From: Jannaschia maritima
GTDB lineage: Bacteria; Pseudomonadota; Alphaproteobacteria; Rhodobacterales; Rhodobacteraceae
Reading direction: 5' to 3'
NCBI RefSeq assembly: GCF_030973515.1
Contig: NZ_JARGZA010000010.1
Location: 62,001-126,000 of the forward strand
DNA: 64,000 bases
Below the pieces are notes generated by a model. It had not been told where the DNA came from and searched no databases. It saw only the letters and a program-made list of their open reading frames with translations. Below are positions 8,344-18,085 of this stretch, in pieces (positions within the stretch are counted from its first letter, which is position 1; each line of letters begins with the position of its first letter). The position numbers and the translations under genes are program-made.

Positions 8344-9012
8344 TCAGCGGCGGCGCCGCAACGCCACCAGACCGCCGATTCCGCCCAGCAGCAGCCAGCC
8401 CGCCGCGGGCAGCGGGATCGGGTCGACCGTTTCCAGCGTGACCGTCGCGGTGACGGACACGACCCCCGTCAGGTCGATCCGCGGCCCGTCCAGGTATCCG
8501 GCGAAGCTGAACAGGTCGCCGTCGATCGTGGCGAAGAACCCACCCGTGGCGCCGATAAGGTCCGCGCCCTCCAAGAGGATGGGATCCGACGCACCGGTAT
8601 CGTCCAGGCGGATCACCCCGCCGCCGATTTCGTCCGCCGTGACGGACCCGCTCTGCCCGCCCACCAACGACAGCACCCCGGAGATGCCGCTGACGTCCGA
8701 CGCCGACACGCCGAGGTCGAGGTCGTAGGATACGGTGAACTGCGCCGGCCCGGGCAGAGGGGGCAGATCGGCCTCCGCGTCGACGGTGGCAGTGAAGGCG
8801 AACGTCGCCGACAGGATGTCCGACACCGGGATCGTCACGGGATCGAAGGTGAAAGTGGCCCCGATGGAGGAATCGACGACCGATCCGCCGTCCCCCTGGG
8901 ACGGGGCCGGGAACGTCGCGAACATGTCTCGTGTCTGCGAGAAGGTTAACGTGGCCGCGGCGGCGGGCGCGGCCATCAAACCGAACGCGGCAAGGGCGGG
9001 AAGCAGTCGCAT
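8344..9012 (-). CDS. VPLPA-CTERM sorting-domain surface/secreted protein
   Basis: The 222-residue protein has an N-terminal signal peptide ([20 protein letters not shown]) and a C-terminal tripartite sorting tail: PIPLPAAGW, then the hydrophobic [12 protein letters not shown], then RRRR. This is the VPLPA-CTERM form of the PEP-CTERM sorting signal, recognised by an exosortase. The region between is acidic, rich in Gly, Ser, Thr and Asp, and predicted to be beta-rich. No exosortase or polysaccharide cluster is visible in this window, so the sorting enzyme must be encoded elsewhere if the tail is functional. It is a single gene, divergent from thrS. Confidence 0.82.
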   Translation of the reverse strand: MRLLPALAAFGLMAAPAAAATLTFSQTRDMFATFPAPSQGDGGSVVDSSIGATFTFDPVTIPVSDILSATFAFTATVDAEADLPPLPGPAQFTVSYDLDLGVSASDVSGISGVLSLVGGQSGSVTADEIGGGVIRLDDTGASDPILLEGADLIGATGGFFATIDGDLFSFAGYLDGPRIDLTGVVSVTATVTLETVDPIPLPAAGWLLLGGIGGLVALRRRR

Positions 9013-9192
9013 GTAAGGATTGTCTCCATGAAAGGACGTCGTTCGTTAACCCTTACGCCACCCGCGCCGCCGATCAACGAAAACCGCCACTTGCGATTCG
9101 GCGTTGCATCCCCGCCGCACCCGCGCCACACGCCCCCACATACCCGCAACCGGGCGTTCCGTAGGCGCCGAACAGATTGGGAGGACGCGACG

Positions 9193-11142
9193 ATGTCTCA
9201 GATCACCCTCACCTTCCCCGATGGAAATACCCGCGACGTCCCCGCCGGGACCACGCCCGCGCAGGTCGCCGCCGACATCTCGAAGTCGCTTGGCAAGAAG
9301 GCGATCAGCGCGCAGGTGAACGGCATGCATTGGGACCTGGCCTGGCCCCTGGATGCGGACGCCACCATCGCCATCAACACCATGGCGGACGAAGCGCCGG
9401 CGCTCGAACTGATCCGCCACGACTTGGCCCATGTGATGGCCCGCGCCGTGCAGGAACTGTACGGGGACGTGAAGGTCACCATCGGCCCCGTCCGCGACTT
9501 CGGCTGGTTCTACGACTTCGACCGCGAGGACCCGTTCACCCCGGAGGATCTGGGCGCGATCGAGGTGCGGATGAAGAAGATCATCGCCGCGCGCGATCCC
9601 GTCCGCACGGAGGTCTGGCCCCGTGACCGCGCCCGCGCGCATTACGAAGCGGCGGGCGAGCCCTTCAAGGTCGAGCTTCTGGACCGCATCCCGGGCGACG
9701 AGCCCATCCGCATGTACTGGCACGGGGACTGGCAGGACCTGTGCCGCGGCCCCCACCTCCAGCACACCGGCCAGATCCCGGCGGACGCCTTCAAGCTGAC
9801 CCGGGTGTCCGCCGCCTATTGGCTGGGCGACAGCACCCGGCCGCAGTTGCAACGCATCTACGGCGTCGCCTTCCGCAACCGGGACGAGCTGAAGCAGCAC
9901 CTGCACTTCCTCGAGGAAGCCGAACGCCGCGACCATCGCCGCCTGGGGCGCGAGATGGACCTCTTCCACATGCAGGAGGAAGCGCCGGGCCAGGTCTTCT
10001 GGCACCCGAACGGCTGGACCATCTACACCGCGCTGCAGGACTATATGCGCCGCAAGCAGCGGGCCGACGGCTACCGTGAGATCAACACCCCCCAGGTCGT
10101 GAACCGCAAGCTGTGGGAAGCCTCCGGCCATTGGGACAAATATCAGGAGCACATGTTCATCGTCGAGGTGGACGAGGAGCACGCGGCGCAGAAATCGATC
10201 AACGCCCTTAAGCCGATGAATTGCCCCTGCCACGTGCAGGTCTTCAACCACGGCCTAAAGTCCTATCGCGACCTGCCCTTGCGCTTGGCCGAGTTCGGGT
10301 CCTGCGCGCGCTACGAACCCTCGGGCGCGCTGCATGGCATCATGCGTGTCCGCGGCTTCACGCAGGACGACGCGCACATCTTCTGCACCGAGGATCAGAT
10401 CGAGGCGGAATGCGCCAAGTTCATCCGCTTCCTCTCGTCGGTCTATGCCGATCTCGGCTTCGAAAGGTTCGACATCGCCTTCGCCACCCGCCCGGAGAAG
10501 CGCGTCGGTTCGGACGAATCGTGGGACCACGTCGAAGGCGCCCTGCGCGGGGCCATCGAGTCCGTCGGCGCCCCCTACCGGGTGGAGGAAGGCGACGGCG
10601 CGTTCTACGGCCCCAAGCTCGACTTCTACCTGACCGACGCCATCGGCCGGACCTGGCAATGCGGCACGTTCCAGGTCGACCCCAACCTGCCCGAACGCCT
10701 GGGCGCCACCTACGTGGCCGAGGACGGCGACAAGCACCGCCCCTACATGTTGCACCGCGCCTGCCTGGGCAGCTTCGAACGCTTCATCGGCATCCTGATC
10801 GAGAACTCCGCCGGCCGCCTGCCCTTCTGGCTTGCCCCCCGCCAGGTCGTCGTCGCCTCCATCGTGTCGGAGGCCGACGACTACGTGGCCGAGATCGGGG
10901 CCGCCCTGACCGCCGCCGGCGTCCGGGCGGAGGTCGACACCCGGAACGAGAAGATCAACTACAAGGTCCGCGAGCATTCCGTGGGCAAGGTCCCCGCCAT
11001 CCTTGCCATCGGCCGCCAGGAGGTCGCGGACCGCACCGTCACCCTGCGCCGCCTGGGCGAGAAGGCCACGACGGTCGTCGCCTTGGACGGGGTGGTGGCG
11101 ACCCTCGCTGCCGAAGCGACGCCCCCCGACCTGGCGACCTGA
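9193..11142 (+). CDS. thrS: Threonine--tRNA ligase
   Basis: The 649-residue class II aminoacyl-tRNA synthetase charges tRNA-Thr. The order is normal: an N-terminal TGS domain (residues 1-65), an editing domain (about 75-225, with [11 protein letters not shown] and the CRGPHL zinc-like motif), a catalytic core with MNCPCH (the zinc Cys) and SGALHG / [12 protein letters not shown], and a C-terminal anticodon-binding domain from about residue 545. The start at [11 protein letters not shown] is set by GGGAGG 9 nt upstream. I see no T-box or attenuator structure in the 180-bp leader. Confidence 0.97.
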   Translation: MSQITLTFPDGNTRDVPAGTTPAQVAADISKSLGKKAISAQVNGMHWDLAWPLDADATIAINTMADEAPALELIRHDLAHVMARAVQELYGDVKVTIGPVRDFGWFYDFDREDPFTPEDLGAIEVRMKKIIAARDPVRTEVWPRDRARAHYEAAGEPFKVELLDRIPGDEPIRMYWHGDWQDLCRGPHLQHTGQIPADAFKLTRVSAAYWLGDSTRPQLQRIYGVAFRNRDELKQHLHFLEEAERRDHRRLGREMDLFHMQEEAPGQVFWHPNGWTIYTALQDYMRRKQRADGYREINTPQVVNRKLWEASGHWDKYQEHMFIVEVDEEHAAQKSINALKPMNCPCHVQVFNHGLKSYRDLPLRLAEFGSCARYEPSGALHGIMRVRGFTQDDAHIFCTEDQIEAECAKFIRFLSSVYADLGFERFDIAFATRPEKRVGSDESWDHVEGALRGAIESVGAPYRVEEGDGAFYGPKLDFYLTDAIGRTWQCGTFQVDPNLPERLGATYVAEDGDKHRPYMLHRACLGSFERFIGILIENSAGRLPFWLAPRQVVVASIVSEADDYVAEIGAALTAAGVRAEVDTRNEKINYKVREHSVGKVPAILAIGRQEVADRTVTLRRLGEKATTVVALDGVVATLAAEATPPDLAT

Positions 11143-11290
11143 CGCGGTCGGCCGACGCCGGCGGCGACGATCGGCGCCCGGCGGTCCGCCGCGCGGACCG
11201 CACAAGCGGCCCGCCGGACCACCCCCCGCACGGAACGCCGCCGGGACGCAAGACCGGCGCAACGCGCGGTGCGTGTCGGCCATTTCGTAT

Positions 11291-11327
11291 GTACGGGGGG
11301 TGCACAGGGGGTGTACGGGGGGTGTAC
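11291..11327. repeat. Tandem 11-bp repeat, three copies plus a partial copy
   Basis: GTACGGGGGGT (11291-11301), GCACAGGGGGT (11302-11312) and GTACGGGGGGT (11313-11323) follow one another exactly, then GTACG begins a fourth copy. It lies about 150 bp after thrS and 15-50 bp beyond the stop of the convergent SRAP gene. In the SRAP mRNA sense the repeat reads as C-rich ACCCCCCGTAC units. The rest of the 199-bp gap holds no gene. Confidence 0.9.
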
Positions 11328-11341
11328 GTCCGATATTCGCT

Positions 11342-12013
11342 TCAATCCGACGCATCTTCCAGCAGCGGATCGATCAGATCCGCGCCCGATGCGCGGTTCG
11401 AATTGACCTTCGTGGACACGCGATGACGGGCCATGCGCCCCTCCGGCGCGGCGGTCATCAAGGCCGCCGCCCCCGTCCCGTCCTCCCCCAGCCACAGGGG
11501 CCAATCTTCCGGCGCCAGGGTCACCGGTTCGCGGTGGTGGACCTCCGCCATGGTGGGGCCCGCAGCCGTGCTGACGATGGCGCAGGTGGGGATCCGATCG
11601 GGGCCCCAGCCCTGCCAAATCCCAGCGAAAGCAAGCAGTTCCGCCCCCACAGGGTGGAAGTACCACGGCAGCCGCTTGCCGTCGGCATCCTTCGTCCATT
11701 CGTAGAATCCGGTCGCCGGAATCAGACAGCGCCGCGACCGGCAGGCATCGCGGAAGGCGGGCTTCGTGGCCACCGTTTCCGCCCGCGCGTTGATCAGCAA
11801 CGGCCCGTCGTTCGGGGACCCGTACCAGCGCGGGACGAACCCCCACCGCATCGCCCCTAGCCGCCGCGACCCGCTCGCGGATATCACGCACGGGATCTGA
11901 TTCGTCGGACACACGTTCCAGTTCGGCACGTCCGGCAGGTCGTTCGCAGGCGACGCAGCGAAGATCCGCGCCGTTTCCGCATGCGGCATCGACAGGGCGA
12001 ACCGGCCGCACAC
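11342..12013 (-). CDS. SRAP-family abasic-site/DNA-protein crosslink protein (YedK/HMCES-like)
   Basis: I start this gene at a GTG, giving 223 residues beginning M-CGRFALS. SRAP proteins need Cys2, exposed after Met removal, to form a thiazolidine crosslink with abasic sites in single-stranded DNA, and only this start gives it. Other family landmarks are present: WNVCPTNQIP, MRWGFVPRW, INARAET, the catalytic Glu in FYEW, and the His in EVHHREPV. The protein is about the normal length. It begins 4 bp after the sensor-kinase stop on the same strand, so translation is probably coupled. Its role is to shield abasic sites during DNA damage. Confidence 0.9.
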   Translation of the reverse strand: MCGRFALSMPHAETARIFAASPANDLPDVPNWNVCPTNQIPCVISASGSRRLGAMRWGFVPRWYGSPNDGPLLINARAETVATKPAFRDACRSRRCLIPATGFYEWTKDADGKRLPWYFHPVGAELLAFAGIWQGWGPDRIPTCAIVSTAAGPTMAEVHHREPVTLAPEDWPLWLGEDGTGAAALMTAAPEGRMARHRVSTKVNSNRASGADLIDPLLEDASD

Positions 12014-12017
12014 GGGT

Positions 12018-13127
12018 TCAGTGCGGCAAGGCGTCCGGCGCGAAGCGTACGCGGCCGAGATAGCCCTCCGCGGCCGGCGCCAGGGCCAGGTCCCCGCCCA
12101 GCTGACTGGCGGAGGCCCGCATGATCCGCGTGCCCAGGCCCCCGCCGCCCGCGGGCGCCATCGCGCCGACGCCGTTGTCGGTGCAGGTGATCGAGTAGAG
12201 GCCGTCCCCGTCGACGGCGCCCGACAGGACGATGCAGCCCGCGCGTCCGTCGGGGAAGCCGTGCTTGCAACTGTTCGCCGCCAGTTCGTTGACCAGCACC
12301 CCAAGCGCGGAGGCGCGCCGCGACTGCAGCGTCAGGGGCGCGAAGTCGGCTTCCAGGCTGACGCCGTCGGGCGCCATGGCCTGCAGGTGCGCGGCGATCT
12401 TGCCTAGGAAGCTCGGCACGTCGACCGTCGCGTCCTGGCCAGGCCGCGCATCCCCGGCATAGAGTTCGCCCTGCAACTCGACCATCACCTGGATCCGCCG
12501 CTCCACGGAGGCCAGGACCTCACGCGTTTCGGGGCTGACGGCGGTGCGCGACGCCATGCGCGTCAGGATGGCGACGTTGGCGAGGTTGTTCTTGACCCGG
12601 TGGTCGATCTCCCTGCGCAAGACCTCCTGCTGGCGCAGCGCGTCGTGCAGCTCCAACCGCCGCATCACCTGGTCCGCCAGAATGCGCAGCGCGCGCCGGG
12701 CCTGGTCCCCCATGCGCCGCGGCCGCCGGTCCAGCACGCACAGCGTCCCCAGGGCGAAGCCGTCCGGCGTCACGATCTGCGCGCCGGCATAGAACAGCAT
12801 CGGATCGTCCGCATCCGTCACGACCGGGTTGTCGTGCGTCCGCATGTCCAGCCGCAGGTCCGGTATCTCCAGGATCTCCTCCTGCAGGATGGCATGGCTG
12901 CAGATGGACGCTTCCAGACCCGTCGAGTCGGCGGAAAGGCCGCAGACCGCCTCGAACCTCTGATCCTCCTCCCGGACGATCGAGACCAGGGCGACGGGGC
13001 AGGCACAGACCTGCGCCGCCAGTTCGGCGATGCCGTCGAAGGCGCCATGATGCGCGTCCACCCCAAGGTCGTACCGGCGGATCGCCGCCAAACGTCCCGT
13101 CTGATTCATCGGCACCGGCGCGAGCAT
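12018..13127 (-). CDS. GAF-domain sensor histidine kinase (HisKA_2/HWE type)
   Basis: The 369-residue protein has no transmembrane segment. An N-terminal GAF domain (about 28-155) is followed by a phosphoacceptor box EIDHRVKNNL with His176 and an ATPase domain with NELAANSCKHGF (N box), DNGVGA and GGGLGTRIM (G boxes). The H-box and KNNL pattern mark the HisKA_2/HWE class common in Alphaproteobacteria, often linked to light or general stress signalling. The GAF has no obvious phytochrome or LOV chromophore Cys motif that I can assign. AGGTG 5 nt upstream supports the start MLAPVPMNQ. No response regulator is adjacent; the partner is elsewhere. It sits upstream of and coupled to the SRAP gene. 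Confidence 0.88.
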   Translation of the reverse strand: MLAPVPMNQTGRLAAIRRYDLGVDAHHGAFDGIAELAAQVCACPVALVSIVREEDQRFEAVCGLSADSTGLEASICSHAILQEEILEIPDLRLDMRTHDNPVVTDADDPMLFYAGAQIVTPDGFALGTLCVLDRRPRRMGDQARRALRILADQVMRRLELHDALRQQEVLRREIDHRVKNNLANVAILTRMASRTAVSPETREVLASVERRIQVMVELQGELYAGDARPGQDATVDVPSFLGKIAAHLQAMAPDGVSLEADFAPLTLQSRRASALGVLVNELAANSCKHGFPDGRAGCIVLSGAVDGDGLYSITCTDNGVGAMAPAGGGGLGTRIMRASASQLGGDLALAPAAEGYLGRVRFAPDALPH

Positions 13128-13260
13128 GGCACACCTCCGCTCCCCACGCGTCCCCCTGCTGCGCAAGCGGACGTTTCCCCGTGGAGATACTACGACCATC
13201 CAATGAATATTTAAAGACGCCAAATGGTTGTGGGCGGCGTACGGGCTTCGGAGACCGGTG

Positions 13261-13300
13261 GGCGCGGGGCCGGGGATGCATGGGTCCCCAGCCCCGCGCC
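13261..13300 (-). terminator. Strong hairpin after the nucleotidase gene
   Basis: GGCGCGGGGCCGGGGA (13261-13276) pairs with TCCCCAGCCCCGCGCC (13285-13300) at 15 of 16 positions around an 8-nt loop. It begins 6 bp beyond the minus-strand stop codon at 13306. No U tract follows. The position and stability suggest a terminator or mRNA 3'-end stabiliser for the nucleotidase transcript. Confidence 0.7.
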
Positions 13301-13305
13301 ATGCG

Positions 13306-14883
13306 TCACTGAAGGGTGATCCGGCCGTCGGTGTACGGCGCGTACTCGCCGCCCTGCGCGGTGATGTAGTCGATCACCACCTGCTCCAGCCCGGGACCGT
13401 AATCGTACGCGTTCCGTGCGCCTTCGAAGACGGAATACCCGTCGCCGCCGCCGCGCATGTAGTTGTTCGACACCACGCCATAGGTCGCTTCGGGATCAAT
13501 GTCCTGTCCGTCGATCTGAACGCCCGTGATCCGGCTGCCCGGCTCCGCCGACAGGTCCGCACTGTACGTCATGCCCGACACCTGCGGGAACCGGCCCGCG
13601 CCCTCCTCGACCTCGCTGACGCCGTTCTCCAGGGCCTCGACGATCTCGGCGCCGGTCAGCTCGAACGTGGCCAGCGTGTTCTGGAACGGCAATACCGTCA
13701 CGATCTCGCCCATCGTGATGTCGCCCTCGTCGATGGACGCCCGCAGGCCCCCGCCGTTCTGGATGGCGACCTGCACGCCCTGGTCCCGCACGCGGTCCAG
13801 CATGGCATCGGCGACCAGGTTGCCCATCGGGCATTCCTGCGCCCGGCAGACCGACCGATCCCCTTCGATGAAGCCGGCGGAACGGCCCACGACCTCCTCC
13901 TGCATCTCCTGGATGGGGGCGGCCAGCTCGTCCACGCGGGCCGCGAGCTCGGCATCCGGTTCCACCGACGCGTCCAGCAGCATCGCGTCGCCCGTAGCCT
14001 CAATCACGTTGCCGTCGGCGTCGAAGGATAGGGTCAAGTGGCCGAGGTACTTGGAATACGCCCCGGCGGATACGATCGGCACGTCGTTCACGGTCGTCGG
14101 GTAGGATTCCGCCCCTTCCTCCGTGTTCGAGAAGGTCGTGTGGCTGTGCCCGCCCACGATCGCGTCCAACCCATCGATCCCGGCCTCCGCGATGCGCTGG
14201 TCCGTGGGGAAGCCCACATGCGTCAACGCGATGATCTTGTTCACCCCCTCGTCGGTCAGGGTGGCGACGTCCTGCGCGATGCTTTCCGCCTCGTCCATGA
14301 AGACGACCTGATCGGACGGGCTGGACGTCTCCCCCGTGTCCGTCGCCAGGGCGGACACGATGCCGATGCGCTCGCCGCCGACCTCCAGCACGATCGTGTC
14401 CTGGATCTTGTCGCCGAGCAGCTCGTTGCCCGTCAGGTCCAGGTTGCCGGACACGACCGGGACGTCCAGCATGTCGATGACGCGGGCGAGGTTCTCATCG
14501 CCCTTGTTGAATTCGTGGTTGCCGACCGAGAAGACGTCGGGGGCGATCGCGTTGACCATCTCGGCCTCAGCGTCGCCGTTGTAGGTCGTGAACATCAAGC
14601 TGCCCTGAAGCTGATCGCCCGCGTCGAGGACGATGACGTTCTCGCCGTCCAGCTCCGCGCGCTTCGCGTCAATCGCCGCCTTCAGCCGCGCAGCGCCACC
14701 GAAGCACTCGCCCGCCGCGTCGTCCTCCGCGTTGCAGGTGGAGTCGAACCGGTTGATCGGTTGGATCCGGCTGTGCATGTCGTTGTAGTGCAGGATGTGC
14801 AGCGTATAGGCGGCATGCCCATCGGCCTGGGCCATCCCGGCCGTCAGGGCGGTCAGCGCGGTGGCGGTCAGAAGTCTATTCAT
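13306..14883 (-). CDS. UshA/5'-nucleotidase-family periplasmic metallophosphoesterase
   Basis: Encodes 525 residues with a signal peptide (MNRLLTATALTALTAGMAQADGH). The dinuclear metal motifs of calcineurin-like phosphoesterases are clear: HYNDMHSRI, DAGDQLQGS, VGNHEFNKG, LTHVG and GGHSHT. A C-terminal 5'-nucleotidase domain follows (from about residue 345) with NGGGLRASI and NNYMRGGGDGYS. Enzymes of this type hydrolyse extracytoplasmic nucleotides to nucleosides and phosphate. The start has GGGGAATTGG upstream. It is monocistronic with a strong 3' hairpin and divergent from the DUF952/pyrD pair. Confidence 0.93.
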   Translation of the reverse strand: MNRLLTATALTALTAGMAQADGHAAYTLHILHYNDMHSRIQPINRFDSTCNAEDDAAGECFGGAARLKAAIDAKRAELDGENVIVLDAGDQLQGSLMFTTYNGDAEAEMVNAIAPDVFSVGNHEFNKGDENLARVIDMLDVPVVSGNLDLTGNELLGDKIQDTIVLEVGGERIGIVSALATDTGETSSPSDQVVFMDEAESIAQDVATLTDEGVNKIIALTHVGFPTDQRIAEAGIDGLDAIVGGHSHTTFSNTEEGAESYPTTVNDVPIVSAGAYSKYLGHLTLSFDADGNVIEATGDAMLLDASVEPDAELAARVDELAAPIQEMQEEVVGRSAGFIEGDRSVCRAQECPMGNLVADAMLDRVRDQGVQVAIQNGGGLRASIDEGDITMGEIVTVLPFQNTLATFELTGAEIVEALENGVSEVEEGAGRFPQVSGMTYSADLSAEPGSRITGVQIDGQDIDPEATYGVVSNNYMRGGGDGYSVFEGARNAYDYGPGLEQVVIDYITAQGGEYAPYTDGRITLQ

Positions 14884-14916
14884 GTCCAATTCCCCATTGG
14901 TTGCGCCCATGATGGT

Positions 14917-14959
14917 GCGACGCGTCGCTGCGCTTCGCAAGCGGATGTGACGTCCGCTT
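14917..14959. promoter_or_regulatory. Two palindromes in a divergent promoter region
   Basis: The 109-bp region between the divergent nucleotidase and DUF952 genes contains the perfect palindrome GCGACGCGTCGC (14917-14928) and, 10 bp on, the inverted repeat AAGCGGA-N7-TCCGCTT (14939-14959). A TTGACG hexamer at 14958-14963 overlaps the second and could be a rightward -35 element. This is operator-like structure; the binding protein is unknown. Confidence 0.4.
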
Positions 14960-14992
14960 GACGGTTCCGCCACGTCCGGGCATCCCGCCGCC

Positions 14993-15328
14993 ATGATCTA
15001 CAAGATTTTCCGGACGCCCGAATGGGATGCGCTGCAATCGGATGGCAGCACGACGGGTGCGCCCGTCGACGTGGCGGACGGCTTCGTCCACTTCTCGACG
15101 CCCGAACAGGCCCCGGAAACCGCTTCACGGCACTTCGCGGGCGAGGACGGGCTGTGGCTGATCGCCTGCGACCCCGCGGCCCTGGGTCCGAACTTGCGGT
15201 GGGAGGCATCGCGCGGCGGCGCCGACTTCCCCCACCTCTACGCGCCGCTGCGCCTCGATCAGGTCGCCTGGGCGAAGCCCCTGCCGCTGGTGGACGGAGT
15301 GCACGTGTTCCCGGACGCGGCCGCTTGA
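14993..15328 (+). CDS. DUF952 domain protein
   Basis: The small cytoplasmic protein has 111 residues. The start [11 protein letters not shown], the motif [10 protein letters not shown], the [10 protein letters not shown] segment and the overall length match DUF952, a family of unknown function with an ADP-ribosyltransferase-like fold. Its TGA overlaps the TTG start of pyrD, so the two are translationally coupled, a pairing I associate with Rhodobacterales. The function is unknown. Confidence 0.88.
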   Translation: MIYKIFRTPEWDALQSDGSTTGAPVDVADGFVHFSTPEQAPETASRHFAGEDGLWLIACDPAALGPNLRWEASRGGADFPHLYAPLRLDQVAWAKPLPLVDGVHVFPDAAA

Positions 15329-16362
15329 TCGAACGCGCCGCCCTGGCCGCCGCGCGCCGCCTGGACCCGGAGGTCGCGCATGACTTGGCCCTGCGGGCCC
15401 TTCGGATGGGGCTGGGGCCGCGTGGTGGGGTCTTGACGGGACCCCGGTTGGTCTGCCGCGTCGCGGGGCTTGATTTGGCCAACCCGGTCGGACTGGCCGC
15501 GGGGTTCGACAAGGACGGCACTGCGATGCACGGCCTGGCCCGCGCGGGGTTCGGCTTCCTGGAACTTGGCGCGACGACGCCGCTGGCCCAGCCGGGCAAC
15601 CCGAGGCCCAGGCTGTTCCGGCTTCACCGGGACGCGGCGGTCATAAACCGGTTCGGGTTCAACAACTCCGGCGCCGACGCCATGGCCGAGCGCCTTACCG
15701 CCCGGCCCCGCGGGCTGCCGGTGGGCCTGAACCTCGGCGCCAACAAGGACAGCGCAGACCGGATCGTCGACTTCGCCGCCGTGCTGCGCATCTGCGGGCC
15801 TCACCTGGACTTCGCTACGGTGAACGTCAGCAGTCCCAACACCGATGGCCTGCGCAAGCTTCAGGGCGCGGATGCGCTGCGGACTGTCCTCGATGGCGTG
15901 GCGGCCGCGCGCGACCAGCTTCCCAGACCGATTCCCGTCTTCCTCAAGATCGCCCCTGACCTGTCCGATGCCGACCTCGCCGCGATCGTCGCCGCGGCGG
16001 ACGGTGTGGACGCCATCGTTACCACGAACACCACGACGGCCCGCGACGGCTTGCACGGACGCCATGCGGCGGAGGGCGGCGGCCTGTCCGGACGGCCGTT
16101 GTTCGAGGCGTCCACCCGCATCCTGGCGAAGGTATCGGCGCTGCGCCCCGATCTGCCGTTGATCGGGGTGGGCGGCGTGGGCGACGCGGCGCAAGCCTAT
16201 GCGAAGATCCGTGCGGGCGCGCATGCGGTGCAACTCTACACGGCGCTGGCCTACCGGGGTCTGTCGTTGGTGTCCGACATCGTCGTGGGGCTGGACCGGA
16301 TGCTGGCGCGGGACGGGTTCGCCAACGTGGCCGACGCCGTGGGCGTGGACCGCGACCGTTGG

Positions 16363-16368
<6 letters not shown>
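15325..16368 (+). CDS. pyrD: Dihydroorotate dehydrogenase (quinone), class 2
   Basis: The 347-residue FMN enzyme oxidises dihydroorotate to orotate with quinone as acceptor, the fourth step of UMP synthesis, at the inner membrane. Landmarks: an N-terminal amphipathic membrane-association region ([26 protein letters not shown]), [22 protein letters not shown] with the class-2 catalytic Ser, and late [20 protein letters not shown] use the TTG start that overlaps the DUF952 stop (TTGA), because the N-terminal helix is needed in class 2 enzymes. It converges on ureG with a 6-bp overlap. Confidence 0.95.
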
Positions 16369-16974
<606 letters not shown>

Positions 16975-16978
16975 GCCA

Positions 16979-17602
16979 TTATGTCCTGAAGAGCCGTGGT
17001 TGCTGCACTTCGTGCGCCGTCGCATCGCATTCGGCAAGCACGGCGCCAAGGCCGGGGGGCTCGTCCCATTCCGCGGCTGCCACCTCCGCGATGTCGGAAT
17101 GCAGCGCCGCGATAATCCCCTGCCCTTGCGTCTGCCCCAGAGGCACGAGACGCAGGGCGGCCGACACGACTTGCCCCGCGAGGGCCTGCAGATACAGGGC
17201 GCAGACGGTCGTCGGCAGGATCCCCCGCGCCCGGACCGCTAGAACGACGGGCAGCGGCGCAGGGCGCAGGTGCGGCAAGCCCAGCGCATTGGTCGTCGCC
17301 GCGAAGGCGGCCCCCTGATCCCACGTTTCGCGCCACCGCTCCGCGCAGCCCGCTCGCGCGCGCAAGGTGGCTGCTACCGCATCCGGCGATGCCCCGGCCA
17401 GGACAGCGCGAACGGCCCAGCAGTCCAGCGGACCGGACCCGTACTGCAGCACGGCACGCAGCCAGTCCCGCACATCGTCCGCAGTCGCGATCCCGCGAGC
17501 ATGTGCCGCTTCGAACCCGTGCGAATAGGCATAGCCCGACGTCGGAAAAGCGGGCGACATCCATTGCGTCAACCGCAGCAGGTCAGTCGTGGGAATGGTC
17601 AT
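16979..17602 (-). CDS. ureF: Urease accessory protein UreF
   Basis: The 207-residue all-helical protein forms the UreF/UreH(D)/UreG activation complex. Family features: [18 protein letters not shown] at the N-terminus, the [12 protein letters not shown] helix and the [15 protein letters not shown] segment. I place the start at MTIPTTDLL, which overlaps the ureE 3' end by 20 bp. A start ten codons further upstream is possible, but it lies deeper in ureE and adds no conserved sequence. The C-terminal tail is essential in known UreF proteins and here ends QQPRLFRT. Confidence 0.93.
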   Translation of the reverse strand: MTIPTTDLLRLTQWMSPAFPTSGYAYSHGFEAAHARGIATADDVRDWLRAVLQYGSGPLDCWAVRAVLAGASPDAVAATLRARAGCAERWRETWDQGAAFAATTNALGLPHLRPAPLPVVLAVRARGILPTTVCALYLQALAGQVVSAALRLVPLGQTQGQGIIAALHSDIAEVAAAEWDEPPGLGAVLAECDATAHEVQQPRLFRT

Positions 17603-18026
17603 GGCCCATCGTCCGCCCGTGCCCATAGGCACCGCCTTCCGGCCGGAACGGCGCCCGTGCGTCCGTCACCACGGCACCCAAGCCCAACAGCATGTCCCGC
17701 AGGACGGGGTCGGCCCGCAGGATCAGGGCATCGCCCTGGAAGGCGCAGGGCGTGTGCCGGTTCCCGACATGCCATGCCAGCCGCGGCAGATCGCCCCGCA
17801 CCACCATCACGTCCTCGGACGCCGCATGCAGGGCGATCACCGTGCCGTCCGGCATTCGCATGCCGACATGAGCGGACAGGTCCACGACGGCGGGGAAATC
17901 CACGAGGATATCGCGCCCCGCGGCGGTGATCAGCCGCTTCCGACGCACGAGGCGGTCGTCGTAGGACAACACGAGATCGTCCGTCGCTCCGCCAGGCAGG
18001 GCATCGAGCAGGATGATTTCGGACAT
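17583..18026 (-). CDS. ureE: Urease accessory nickel-binding protein UreE
   Basis: The 147-residue nickel metallochaperone has an N-terminal peptide-binding-like domain and a C-terminal metal-binding domain. The nickel site region AWHVGNRHTPCAF carries the conserved His of the dimer interface. The C-terminus is short but His-rich ([12 protein letters not shown]), giving extra Ni sites. It is preceded on the transcript by a stable stem-loop (18033-18070) that separates it from the SRPBCC gene, and ureF overlaps its 3' end. Confidence 0.95.
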   Translation of the reverse strand: MSEIILLDALPGGATDDLVLSYDDRLVRRKRLITAAGRDILVDFPAVVDLSAHVGMRMPDGTVIALHAASEDVMVVRGDLPRLAWHVGNRHTPCAFQGDALILRADPVLRDMLLGLGAVVTDARAPFRPEGGAYGHGRTMGHDHSHD

Positions 18027-18032
18027 GACACC

Positions 18033-18070
18033 CCCGGACCGTGGACCGCCGCAATCCTGCGCGGTCCGGG
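18033..18070 (-). terminator. Stem-loop inside the urease cluster
   Basis: CCCGGACCG (18033-18041) and CGGTCCGGG (18062-18070) are perfect complements. An alternative stem GGACCGC (18043-18049) / GCGGTCC (18061-18067) uses the same right arm, so two mutually exclusive structures are possible. It sits 16 bp after the SRPBCC stop and just upstream of ureE. It may act as an attenuator or processing site lowering expression of ureEFG. Confidence 0.5.
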
Positions 18071-18085
18071 CCCGGGGTCAACCGA

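Noticed and set aside
9013-9192. A T-box or attenuator leader for thrS
   Set aside because: No Thr-rich leader peptide, specifier stem or antiterminator pairing could be seen in the 180-bp leader.
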